Position numbers and translations under genes: made by a program. Below the pieces are notes generated by a model. That model was not told where the DNA came from, did no database searches, and was given only the letters and a program-made list of their open reading frames with translations. Shown here one piece after another: positions 52,839 through 60,388 of a DNA stretch of 64,000 nt (positions within the stretch are counted from its first letter, which is position 1; each line of letters opens with the position of its first letter). This DNA is from JAJXWB01 sp046349085 (lineage in GTDB: Bacteria; Pseudomonadota; Alphaproteobacteria; Rhizobiales; Beijerinckiaceae). Location of the stretch: the NCBI GenBank assembly GCA_046349085.1, contig JAXMDA010000006.1, positions 248,001-312,000 of the forward strand, written 5' to 3'.

Positions 52839-53615
52839 ATGGCGCCCTATCTGCGCTTCCGGCAGGTGTGCCTCGTCGCGCCGGCGCTGGAGCCGGTCGC
52901 GAGCGATCTCTCCTTCATTCTCGGTCTCGACATCTGCTTTCGCGATCCCGCGGTCGGCAAATACGGGCTCGAGAACGCGCTGTGGGCGGTCGGCGACATG
53001 TTCGTCGAGATCGTCGCGCCGACGAAGCCGGATACGGCGGCCGGCCGTTTTCTCGCGCGCTCGAAGGGCCATGGCGGCTACATGGCGATCTTCGACTGCG
53101 ACGATCCGCGCGCGCGCGGCGCGCATGCGGAGAAGATCGGCGTGAAGAAGATCGTCGATCATACGCATGGCGCCTATACCGGTGTGCAATTGCACCCGCG
53201 CGATTGCCGCGCGGCGATGATCGAGTTCAACCGCACCGAGGGCGGGGACGCGGACCCGACGCGCTACGCGCCCGCCGGCCCGGACTGGACGAAACATCGC
53301 CGCAGCGACCGGACGCGGCGGCTCGTCGCCATCGACGTCGAGACGCCGAAGCCGGCGGAACTCGCCGCGCATTGGGCCGATATCATCCAGGTTCCGGCGG
53401 AAGCGGACGCAGACGGCGCGCCGGTCCTGCGCTTCGCCGAGGCGGACATCCGCTTCGCGCAGGTCGAAGACGGCGCGCCGGAATGCATCGGGACGCTGAC
53501 TTTCGCTTGCGCCGATCCCGCCGATGTCCTGCAGCGCGCCAACGCGCGCGGCTACGTCCCGCACGGCGGGAGCTTCCACCTGTCGGGCGTGCGGATACGG
53601 CCGGTGGCGGGATAA
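52839..53615 (+). CDS. VOC superfamily protein, two-domain
   Basis: A 258-residue glyoxalase-like protein with an N-terminal VOC unit (RFRQVCLVAPALEPVASDLS through GKYGLENALWAVGDMFVEIV, then HGGYMAIFDCDD) and a degenerate second unit (about 150-250, RRLVAIDVETPKPAELAAHW). Similar proteins are annotated as glyoxalase-like domain PF13468. It starts one base after the hydratase/isomerase stop, so the two probably share a pathway, perhaps catabolism of an acyl-CoA with an epimerase step. Substrate unknown. Confidence 0.88.
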   Translation: MAPYLRFRQVCLVAPALEPVASDLSFILGLDICFRDPAVGKYGLENALWAVGDMFVEIVAPTKPDTAAGRFLARSKGHGGYMAIFDCDDPRARGAHAEKIGVKKIVDHTHGAYTGVQLHPRDCRAAMIEFNRTEGGDADPTRYAPAGPDWTKHRRSDRTRRLVAIDVETPKPAELAAHWADIIQVPAEADADGAPVLRFAEADIRFAQVEDGAPECIGTLTFACADPADVLQRANARGYVPHGGSFHLSGVRIRPVAG

Positions 53616-53735
53616 GAATCTTCGTTCTGAGGAGCCTGCGCAGCGGGCGTCTCGAAGGACGGCCAGCTCAGACGCCTCCGCCATCCTTAGAGACGCGACC
53701 GAACTGCGTTCGGCCGCTCCTCAGGATGAGGATTC
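53616..53735. repeat. Dispersed intergenic repeat, family 5
   Basis: Arms GAATCTTCGTTCTGAGGAGC (53616-53635) and GCTCCTCAGGATGAGGATTC (53716-53735) are complementary at 16 of 20 positions. The element starts directly after the VOC stop codon and ends 11 bases before the convergent MFS stop, so it fills the whole gap and may end both transcripts. A fragment of the family lies at 55068-55132. Confidence 0.7.
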
Positions 53736-53746
53736 GGGAAGACAGC

Positions 53747-54967
53747 TTACGTCAGCGCCGCGCCCTTGCGTTCGGGAATGCACGTCCACAGCGCCACGAG
53801 GTCGATGACGTAGATGATTGCGAGCAGCGCGATGGCCGCCGAGAAGGAATAGGTCGCGGCCAGCGACAGCATGACGACCGGCCCGAAGCCGCCGACGCCG
53901 CGCCCGAGATTGAACAGCACGTTCTGCGCGGTGGCGCGCGCTTCGGTCGGATAGAGCTCGCTCATCAGGGCGCCGTAGCCGCCGAGCATGCCGTTGACGA
54001 ACAGGCCCATGATCGCGCCGCCGACCAGCAGCGCGGTCTCGCTCGCCAATTGCGAATAGGCGAGCACCGAGACGATCGCGCCGATCATGTAGGCGGTGAA
54101 CACGGGCTTGCGGCCGATGCGGTCGGCGAGCTGGCCGAACAGCCAGATGCCGAAGGCCATGCCGAGCACGGTCACCAGCGTCCAGGTCACGGATTTGGTG
54201 AGGCCGAACTTGAATTGGTTGGCCAGATAGTTCGGCATCCAGATCATGATGCCGTAATAGCCGAAATTCTGCACCGAGCAGAGAACGAACATGCCGATCG
54301 ACATGCGCGTCGTCTCGGCGTCCTTCACCAGCAGGCCGATCGGCAGGGCGCTTTTCGAAGCGCGAATTTTCTCGATGTAGCCCTCTGGCTCTCCGACGCT
54401 GCGGCGGATGACGAAGGAGACGAGCGCCGGCAAGAGGCCGAGGAGGAACATGCCGCGCCAGCCGATGAGCGGCTTGAGGAACACGGTCGCAAGCCCTGCA
54501 ACCAGCACGCCCGCCTGCCATCCGAGTCCGACATAGGACGAGGCGCGCGCGCGTTGCGAGGCGGGCCAGGCTTCGGCCACCAGCGCCATGCCGATGCCGA
54601 ATTCGCCGCCGAGCCCGAGGCCCGCGATCGTGCGATAGAACAGCAGGTCCCAGTAGCCCTGCGCGAGCGCGCAGAGGCCGGTGAAGATCGCGAAGATCAG
54701 GATGGTCCAGGTCAGCACGCGGATGCGGCCGAACCGGTCGGAAAGCATTCCGAACAGGATGCCGCCCACGACCGCGCCGACCAGCGTCATGGTGACGAGC
54801 GATCCGCCCTGCGCAGGCGTCAGGCCGAGGTCCTTGTTGATGTCGCCCAGCATGAAGCCGAGGATCAGCAGGTCGAACCCGTCCATCGCATAGCCCACCG
54901 CAGAGGCGATCAGCGCCTTGCGCGCGTAGCTGTCGGGCGCGTCTGACGTGAGGACGGCGGCGGTCAT
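53747..54967 (-). CDS. MFS transporter, metabolite:H+ symporter type
   Basis: A 406-residue inner-membrane carrier with about 12 TM segments. The GYAMDGFDLLILGFML start (the DGFD motif), DRFGRIRVLT in loop 2-3 and RTIAGLGLGGEFGIGMAL in TM4 place it in the aromatic acid/sialate/metabolite:H+ symporter group. The ATG at 54967 has GGAG 7 bases upstream. Upstream lie three repeats and no obvious operator. The substrate, probably an organic acid, cannot be named. Confidence 0.92.
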   Translation of the reverse strand: MTAAVLTSDAPDSYARKALIASAVGYAMDGFDLLILGFMLGDINKDLGLTPAQGGSLVTMTLVGAVVGGILFGMLSDRFGRIRVLTWTILIFAIFTGLCALAQGYWDLLFYRTIAGLGLGGEFGIGMALVAEAWPASQRARASSYVGLGWQAGVLVAGLATVFLKPLIGWRGMFLLGLLPALVSFVIRRSVGEPEGYIEKIRASKSALPIGLLVKDAETTRMSIGMFVLCSVQNFGYYGIMIWMPNYLANQFKFGLTKSVTWTLVTVLGMAFGIWLFGQLADRIGRKPVFTAYMIGAIVSVLAYSQLASETALLVGGAIMGLFVNGMLGGYGALMSELYPTEARATAQNVLFNLGRGVGGFGPVVMLSLAATYSFSAAIALLAIIYVIDLVALWTCIPERKGAALT

Positions 54968-54984
54968 GACGGGCTCCGCGAAAA

Positions 54985-55009
54985 TGGACCGCGAGCCTTC
55001 AGGCTCGCA
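54985..55009. repeat. Palindromic repeat, family 1
   Basis: TGGACCGCGAGCCTTCAGGC followed by TCGCA, 17 bases upstream of the MFS start codon. Confidence 0.75.
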
Positions 55010-55067
55010 ACAAAACGTGTGGCGACGGCCTCGTGCCTTGAGACGCTTGCCATGCAAGCTCCTCGGC

Positions 55068-55132
55068 ATGAGGGCTCTCCGACGCGAACCCTCATGCTGA
55101 GGAGGCGGCGAAGCCGCCGTCTCGACGCATGG
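55068..55132. repeat. Repeat fragment, family 5-like
   Basis: GCATGAGGGCTCTCCGACGC, CCTCATGCTGAGGAGGCGGC and a final GCCGTCTCGACGCATGG resemble the family 5 element (TGAGGAG...GTCTCGA). It lies in the spacer between the MFS gene and cmk. Confidence 0.5.
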
Positions 55133-55158
55133 CCGCAACCGGGAACTATCGCCTACAA

Positions 55159-55184
55159 TGCGAGCCCCGAGGCGCGCGGTCCAG
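55159..55184. repeat. Degenerate palindromic repeat, family 1
   Basis: TGCGAGCCCCGAGGCGCGCG followed by GTCCAG keeps both flanks of the family 1 consensus but has four changes in the palindrome. It ends 10 bases from the stop codon of cmk. Confidence 0.55.
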
Positions 55185-55194
55185 CGTGGGCCAG

Positions 55195-55818
55195 CTATGC
55201 GCGCGTCTTTTCCACGATTGCGAGCGCCGCCCGGAAGGCTGCGTCGATATCGAGGTCGGTCGTATCCAGAATATGCGCGTCGGCGGCGGGTTTCAGCGGC
55301 GCGGCCGAGCGGCCGGCGTCGCGCGCGTCGCGCTTGCGGATGTCGGCGAGGATGTCGGCGTAGACGACCGCCTCGCCGCGGCCGCGCAATTCCAGCGCGC
55401 GGCGCTGCGCCCGTGTTTCCGGGCTCGCGGTGACGAATATCTTCACGTCGGCCTTCGGCGCGATCACCGTGCCGATGTCGCGCCCGTCGAGCACGGCGCC
55501 GCTGGGATGTTGGGCGAAGCGCCGCTGCATGTCGATCAGCGCCGCCCGCACGTCGGGCATGGCGCCGACGACGGAAGCCGCCTCGCCCATCTCGCGGCCG
55601 CGCAGCTTCTCTTCGTCGAAATCGGTAAGCGCCAGCCCGCGCGCCGCGGCGACCGCGCTTTCGACGTCGTCGAGCCGAACGCCCTCGTCGATCAGCACGC
55701 GCGCTGTGGCGCGGTAGAGCAGGCCGGTGTCGAGATGCGGCAGGCCGTAATGGGCGGCAAGGCGGCGCGCGATCGTGCCCTTGCCGGACGCCGCGGGCCC
55801 GTCGATGGCGACGATCAT
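55195..55818 (-). CDS. cmk: Cytidylate kinase
   Basis: A 207-residue nucleotide kinase converting CMP/dCMP to diphosphates. The P-loop is GPAASGKGT (7-15); LDTGLLYRA, LDGRDIGTVI and KIFVTASPETRAQRR are diagnostic. Its ATG overlaps the aroA stop (ATGA), so translation is coupled. The usual next gene, rpsA, is not found in the window. Confidence 0.96.
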   Translation of the reverse strand: MIVAIDGPAASGKGTIARRLAAHYGLPHLDTGLLYRATARVLIDEGVRLDDVESAVAAARGLALTDFDEEKLRGREMGEAASVVGAMPDVRAALIDMQRRFAQHPSGAVLDGRDIGTVIAPKADVKIFVTASPETRAQRRALELRGRGEAVVYADILADIRKRDARDAGRSAAPLKPAADAHILDTTDLDIDAAFRAALAIVEKTRA

Positions 55819-57155
55819 GCGAATTCCGCCCCGAGCGAGGCCATCAGCGCGCGAAACGTCGGGAAGGAGGTGGCGATCATCGCCTCGTCGTCGATACGGA
55901 CCGGCCTTTTCGATGCAAGCCCCATGACGAGGAAGCTCATGGCGATGCGATGGTCGAGATGGGTGGCGACGAGCCCGCCGCCTTCGGCCGGGCCGCCGGC
56001 GCCGCGCACGAAAAGATCGTCGCCCTCGATCGCGCAATCGACGCCGTTGGCGGCGAGACCGTCGGCGACGGCCGCGAGCCGATCGGATTCCTTCACCCGC
56101 AATTCCTGCAGGCCGCGCATCCGCGTTTCGCCCGAGGCGAAGGCGGCGGCGACGGCGAGAATCGGATATTCGTCGATCATCGCCGGGGCGCGCGCGGCGG
56201 GCGTGTCGACGCCCTTGAGCGCGCTCGCGCGCACGCGCAAATCCGCGACGTCCTCGCCGCCCTCGACGCGGCGGTCGATCTCGACGATGTCGGCGCCCAT
56301 CTCCAGCAGCGTCGTCAGCAATCCCGTGCGCAGCGGGTTCATCATCATGCCTTCGATCACCACGTCGGAGCCCGGCGTAATCAGCGCCGCGACGATCGGA
56401 AAGGCGGCCGACGACGGGTCGGCCGGCACGACGACGGGCCGGGGCGCCAGCTTCGGCCGTCCCTCCAGCGTGATGCGCCGGCCGGCTTCGCCGAACGGCT
56501 CGCTGTTCACGCGCGCGCCGAAATGCGCCAGCATTTTTTCGGTATGGTCGCGGCTCGCCTCGGCTTCGATGACGACGACGCGGCCGGGCGAATTGAGGCC
56601 GGCAAGCAGCACGGCGGACTTGATCTGCGCGGAGGCGACGGGCGTGCGGTATTCGATCGGCGCGGGCTCGGCCGCGCCCTGCAGCAGGATCGGGCAGCGC
56701 CCGCCCTCCGCCTGCTCGAGCGTGCGCGCGCCCATCAATTCCAGCGGATCGAGAATGCGCCGCATCGGCCGCTTGCGCAGCGAGGCGTCGCCGTCGAAGC
56801 GCGCCGTGATCGCGTGGCCGCCGACCACGCCCATCATCAGGCGCGATCCCGTGCCGGCGTTGCCGAAATCGAGCGTGTCGCGCGGCGCGAGAAGAGAGCC
56901 GAGGCCGGCGCCGCGCACGCGCCAGGCGCCTTCGCCCCTGCGTTCGACTGCGGCGCCGAGCGCCCGGCAGGCCGCGCCCGTGCGCAGCACGTCGTCGCCT
57001 TCCAGCAGGCCCTCGATTTGCGTTTCGCCGACGCTGAGCAGGCCGAAGATGAAGGCGCGATGCGAGATCGACTTGTCGCCGGGAACGCGCAGGCGCCCTT
57101 TCAGCGGGCCGGAGCGGCGCGCGGCGAGCGGGCGGGGCGCAGCATGCGAGGACAA
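55815..57155 (-). CDS. aroA: EPSP synthase (class II)
   Basis: A 446-residue 3-phosphoshikimate 1-carboxyvinyltransferase of the shikimate pathway. GDKSISHRAFIFGLL, FGNAGTGSRLMMG, RRILDPLELMG and YRTPVASAQIKSAVLLAGLN match class II enzymes such as that of Agrobacterium CP4. The position equal to CP4 Ala100 is Gly101 here (NAGTG instead of NAATG), the residue found in glyphosate-sensitive enzymes. The start is TTG at 57155, GGAG 10 bases upstream. Operon with cmk. Confidence 0.95.
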   Translation of the reverse strand: MSSHAAPRPLAARRSGPLKGRLRVPGDKSISHRAFIFGLLSVGETQIEGLLEGDDVLRTGAACRALGAAVERRGEGAWRVRGAGLGSLLAPRDTLDFGNAGTGSRLMMGVVGGHAITARFDGDASLRKRPMRRILDPLELMGARTLEQAEGGRCPILLQGAAEPAPIEYRTPVASAQIKSAVLLAGLNSPGRVVVIEAEASRDHTEKMLAHFGARVNSEPFGEAGRRITLEGRPKLAPRPVVVPADPSSAAFPIVAALITPGSDVVIEGMMMNPLRTGLLTTLLEMGADIVEIDRRVEGGEDVADLRVRASALKGVDTPAARAPAMIDEYPILAVAAAFASGETRMRGLQELRVKESDRLAAVADGLAANGVDCAIEGDDLFVRGAGGPAEGGGLVATHLDHRIAMSFLVMGLASKRPVRIDDEAMIATSFPTFRALMASLGAEFA

Positions 57156-57488
57156 GGTCGTTTCGCTCCGGTTCGGCCTGTTGCGCGGGCGCCATAGAGC
57201 GCGCGCGAAAAAAATTGAGGCCGGCTCTTTCGCACAAGGCGCGCTCTACGCCTTGAAAACGATCGGCTTCCCCCGCCCCTGCGCGGCTTCCGCGCGAAAG
57301 CGGGGGTGATCTAGCACGAGCCGTCCGGGCCTGTCATTAAGGGGCGGCGACGCACATGAGGGCGGGGCGCGCCAGGGTCGCAATTTCCCATTTGACAGGC
57401 GCCTTTCGCCCCACTAACCGAAGCGCCGCGGATATGCGGGGGCGCAAGGCGCGCCAGCCGCGGGGATGAGAGGCGAGGGACGAAACAC
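57156..57488. other. Intergenic region between aroA and the TIGR02300 gene
   Basis: This 333-base gap separates two divergent genes. It holds GCGCGAAAGCGGGGGTGATC near 57291-57310, a fragment of the family 3 repeat, and a run of A residues near 57208. I see no reading frame with coding character and no clear promoter pair, though both divergent promoters must lie here. Confidence 0.5.
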
Positions 57489-57860
57489 GTGGCCAAACCC
57501 GAGCTCGGCAACAAGCGCCAGTGCCTCAGCTGTGGCGCCAAATTCTTCGATTTGAATCGCGATCCGATTCTGTGCCCGAAGTGCGGCGCAGCTTTCCAGG
57601 TCGCCATGCCCGTGCGCGCGCAGCGCGCCCCCGCGGCGGCCGCCGACGAAGAGGAGCCGAATGCGGAGGCCGGCGCGGAGGTCGTGTCGCTGGAGGACGC
57701 CGACGCCGAGGCCGCCGAGAAGATTTCCGTCGGCGACGAGGATATCGAGATCGAGGACGACGGCGCGGCCGACGACACGTTCCTCGAGGAAGAGGAAGAA
57801 GACGGCGACGACGTCTCGGATCTCATCGACGGCGATATCGAGGACGACGACGAAGGTTGA
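57489..57860 (+). CDS. FYDLN-acid protein (TIGR02300 family)
   Basis: A 123-residue protein. The N-terminal zinc-ribbon-like part has CLSCG and CPKCG flanking FFDLNRDPILC (the FYDLN motif, here FFDLN). The rest is extremely acidic (Glu/Asp runs) and probably disordered. The start is GTG with GAGGGA upstream. The family is found almost only in alphaproteobacteria, beside tRNA-Ala and aroA as here. Function unknown. Confidence 0.94.
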   Translation: MAKPELGNKRQCLSCGAKFFDLNRDPILCPKCGAAFQVAMPVRAQRAPAAAADEEEPNAEAGAEVVSLEDADAEAAEKISVGDEDIEIEDDGAADDTFLEEEEEDGDDVSDLIDGDIEDDDEG

Positions 57861-57882
57861 TTTCTTGAGCTGATATCCGGGG

Positions 57883-57911
57883 TTGCGGAGGCCGAAGGCT
57901 TCCACTATACA
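57883..57911 (+). promoter_or_regulatory. Promoter of tRNA-Ala
   Basis: TTGCGG (57883-57888), 17 bases, TATACA (57906-57911). Transcription would start near 57918, about 37 bases before the mature tRNA. Confidence 0.55.
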
Positions 57912-57954
57912 GCCCACGCGTCGCGGACGACCCAAGCCCGCGACCCAAGCAAGT

Positions 57955-58030
<76 letters not shown>

Positions 58031-58033
58031 AAC

Positions 58034-58060
58034 TAGCTCGCTGATTCAGCGGCTATTTTT
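58034..58060 (+). terminator. Terminator of tRNA-Ala
   Basis: TAGC, one bulged T, CGCTG, loop ATT, CAGCG, GCTA: nine base pairs with one bulge, followed at once by a run of T residues ending at 58060. It starts 4 bases after the tRNA. Confidence 0.8.
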
Positions 58061-58507
58061 AATTCCGAACGATCTCCCGAAACATCCGCGGCTTGGCTGT
58101 TGGATGCGCCTCGACGAGCGCGTCCGAAACTCCAGTTTCGGAGACTTTACGCACGACACGGCCGCGCGTTTCCGGGCGTGAATTTTCATTTTCCGAAGCA
58201 GCCGGCGAGGTCGCTGACAGAGACCGTTTTCGATTCCGGCGCGGCCTCGTTCTGACTGTCGCAAAGCGCCTTGGCGTTACCGAACAAGACCTCCCTTGAG
58301 CGGGACCAAGGGGAGACAGGGATATGAGGCAGGCGGCGTCGGCGGGCGCCGGGCGGCAATACGGTCGGGGTGTCGAGAATCGATGCCCGGCCCTGCGACG
58401 TGCGAATCGGCGGGCCGCCAAAGGCCGCTTCGAAGACCTCAGGAACGTCATTCCTCGGCCAGGGTCGCCCAGCCGCTGGCGCCCGCGCTCATGGGAGCCT
58501 GGCGATC
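58061..58507. other. 447-base stretch without a defensible gene
   Basis: Holds a less G/C-rich part (58061-58260) with a minus-strand open tail ending at 58059 (last residues KPRMFREIVRN) whose third codon positions lack the G/C bias of real genes here, so I do not call it. A GGGAGACAGGG purine tract lies near 58311-58321. I see no integrase, no duplicated tRNA end and no RNA I recognise. Confidence 0.4.
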
Positions 58508-59470
58508 TTAGGATCGGATCGCGCGCGTTCGCCAGATTTCGAACGCCTCCGACGAGGTTTTTTGCGGAACGTAGCCGAACTCCTCCTTCAACCTGCGGTT
58601 GTCGAGCACGGGCCGGTATCGCAGGAAGTCGACCTGTTCGGGGCCATAGCGTGTCATGCCCAGCGGCTTCAGGACGGCGAGCGCCGCCTGCAATAGCCAA
58701 GCCGGCAGCACGATCCGGCCCTTGCCGAGACGTTGCGCTATATCCTTCACCGTCAATGCGCCGTCGCCGGCGACGTTGAAGACGCCCGTCTTGTCGCTCA
58801 CAACGGCATGCACGATCGCGCCGGCGACGTCCCGGTCCCATACGAACACGAACGGGCTATCGGCCCCCCGGATCGCCAGTAGCCGCGGCTTTTCGAACAG
58901 CGCGGTGATCTGGTTCTGCACGGTCGCGCCGAGGATGGTGCCGACGCGCAGCACGACCTGCTGCAATTGCGGATGCGCGCTGCGCCAGCGCGCGAGCATT
59001 TCCTCGACCAGCCGCTTGTGATGGGAATAGGCGAAAGCTTCGTTCCCGCGCACCGGCCAGTCCTCCTCGATCCAGGCCGGATTGTCAGCATAATAGCCGT
59101 ATGCGGCGCCGCTCGATGTGACGACGATCTTTCTTGCGCCCGATGCGAGACAAGCGTTCAGGACATTTTCGGTGCCCAGCACATCGACCGAATATTCGAA
59201 TTCGCGCGTACTGTCCTTGCCGGGCGTGACGATCGAAGCAAGATGAACGACAACCTCCGGCGCCTGTGCTTCGAACAGCGACGTCAGATCCGGCGAGCGT
59301 ACGTCCATCACATGATAGTCGACGCCGGGCAGCCGCCTGTCCGGCGGAGTTTCCCGCACATCGACCGCGACGATGCGCGCGACATCGGCGGCGCGTTCCT
59401 TCAGGGCGGCGAGCAATTGCGTTCCGAGATAGCCGCCTGCGCCGGTGATGAGGACGGTTCCCACTGTCAT
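58508..59470 (-). CDS. NAD-dependent epimerase/dehydratase (extended SDR)
   Basis: A 320-residue cytoplasmic oxidoreductase. The NAD-binding GAGGYLG (10-16) follows the first strand, VVHLASIV marks strand 4, and the catalytic Ser/Tyr/Lys are in VVTSSGAAYGYY and YSHHK. The ATG overlaps the transporter stop (ATGA). It is the last of three minus-strand genes (TPP enzyme, BASS transporter, SDR). Substrate, either a nucleotide sugar or an aldehyde/ketone product of the TPP enzyme, is unknown. Confidence 0.92.
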   Translation of the reverse strand: MTVGTVLITGAGGYLGTQLLAALKERAADVARIVAVDVRETPPDRRLPGVDYHVMDVRSPDLTSLFEAQAPEVVVHLASIVTPGKDSTREFEYSVDVLGTENVLNACLASGARKIVVTSSGAAYGYYADNPAWIEEDWPVRGNEAFAYSHHKRLVEEMLARWRSAHPQLQQVVLRVGTILGATVQNQITALFEKPRLLAIRGADSPFVFVWDRDVAGAIVHAVVSDKTGVFNVAGDGALTVKDIAQRLGKGRIVLPAWLLQAALAVLKPLGMTRYGPEQVDFLRYRPVLDNRRLKEEFGYVPQKTSSEAFEIWRTRAIRS

Positions 59471-60378
59471 GCCGTTTCTCCATCCGGCGGGCGCCTGGAC
59501 CAATAGGCGGCGAGCGAGAGTCCGGCGACGATGTGCCAGACGCCCCACCATGCCGCCACGATCGCCATGCCGCCGAGCCCGGCGAAAAAATTGAAGATCA
59601 GGATCAGGCCGAGTCCGGAGTTCTGGATGCCGCATTCGAACGAGACCGCGCGTCGCGCGCGCTCCGGCAGGCGCACGAGGCCGGCGATCCCGTAGCCGAG
59701 AGCGAGCGCGCCGGCGTTGTGGACGAAGACGACGCCGACGACCATTCCGACGTATCGAAGGAAATACTGCCAGTTCGCGCCAAGCGCGGCGACGACGAAC
59801 AGAATGAAGGCCAGAAGCGAGAACAGGCTCATCGGCCGGCGCGCGCGCTCGGCGAAACGCGGCCATCTCATCGAAACGAACAGGCCGGCGGCGAGCGGCA
59901 GCCCGAGCAGCAGCAGGACGTGCTCGAACATTTCGAGCGGATTGACCGCCACTTCGCGCAAAATGGCCTGCGCGGGTTCGTAGAGACCGCCCCAGAATGC
60001 GAAATTCGCGGGCGTCATCACGATTGCGAACAGGGTCGAGGCGGAACTGATCGAGATCGACAGCGCGGCGTCGCCCTTCGCGAAATGCGTGAGAAAGTTC
60101 GAAATGTTCCCGGCCGGGCAGGATGCGACGAGGATCATTCCGAGAGCTATGCTCGGCCGTGGTTGAAGCGCGAGCACCAGCAGGTAGGTTGCCGCCGGGA
60201 AGACCAGATGATGCGCCACGAGGCCGACGGCGAGCGCGCGCGGCATCGACAGCGCCTTCAGGAAGTCCTCCTTCCTGAGGTCGATGGCCACGCCGAACAT
60301 GACAAGCCCGAGAACGCAGTTGAGCAGCAGCAGCGTCTGCGGATTGAAGTTCAGGCGGACCTGATCGATGTCGGGCAC
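59467..60378 (-). CDS. Bile acid:sodium symporter (BASS) family transporter
   Basis: A 303-residue inner-membrane protein with about nine or ten TM segments. The core motifs VASCPAGNISNFLTHFAKGD and ECGIQNSGLGLILI are those of BASS-family sodium symporters, whose known substrates include bile acids, pyruvate and pantothenate. Start GTG with AGGAAG upstream, 10 bases after the TPP enzyme stop; overlaps the SDR by 4 bases. Context suggests uptake of a 2-oxo acid or similar substrate for the neighbouring enzyme. Confidence 0.93.
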   Translation of the reverse strand: MPDIDQVRLNFNPQTLLLLNCVLGLVMFGVAIDLRKEDFLKALSMPRALAVGLVAHHLVFPAATYLLVLALQPRPSIALGMILVASCPAGNISNFLTHFAKGDAALSISISSASTLFAIVMTPANFAFWGGLYEPAQAILREVAVNPLEMFEHVLLLLGLPLAAGLFVSMRWPRFAERARRPMSLFSLLAFILFVVAALGANWQYFLRYVGMVVGVVFVHNAGALALGYGIAGLVRLPERARRAVSFECGIQNSGLGLILIFNFFAGLGGMAIVAAWWGVWHIVAGLSLAAYWSRRPPDGETA

Positions 60379-60388
60379 GCGCGGCTTC

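Noticed and set aside
58059..58250. Small minus-strand gene after tRNA-Ala
   Set aside because: The open tail lacks the third-position G/C bias seen in every real gene here, has no start codon with a binding site and no family resemblance.
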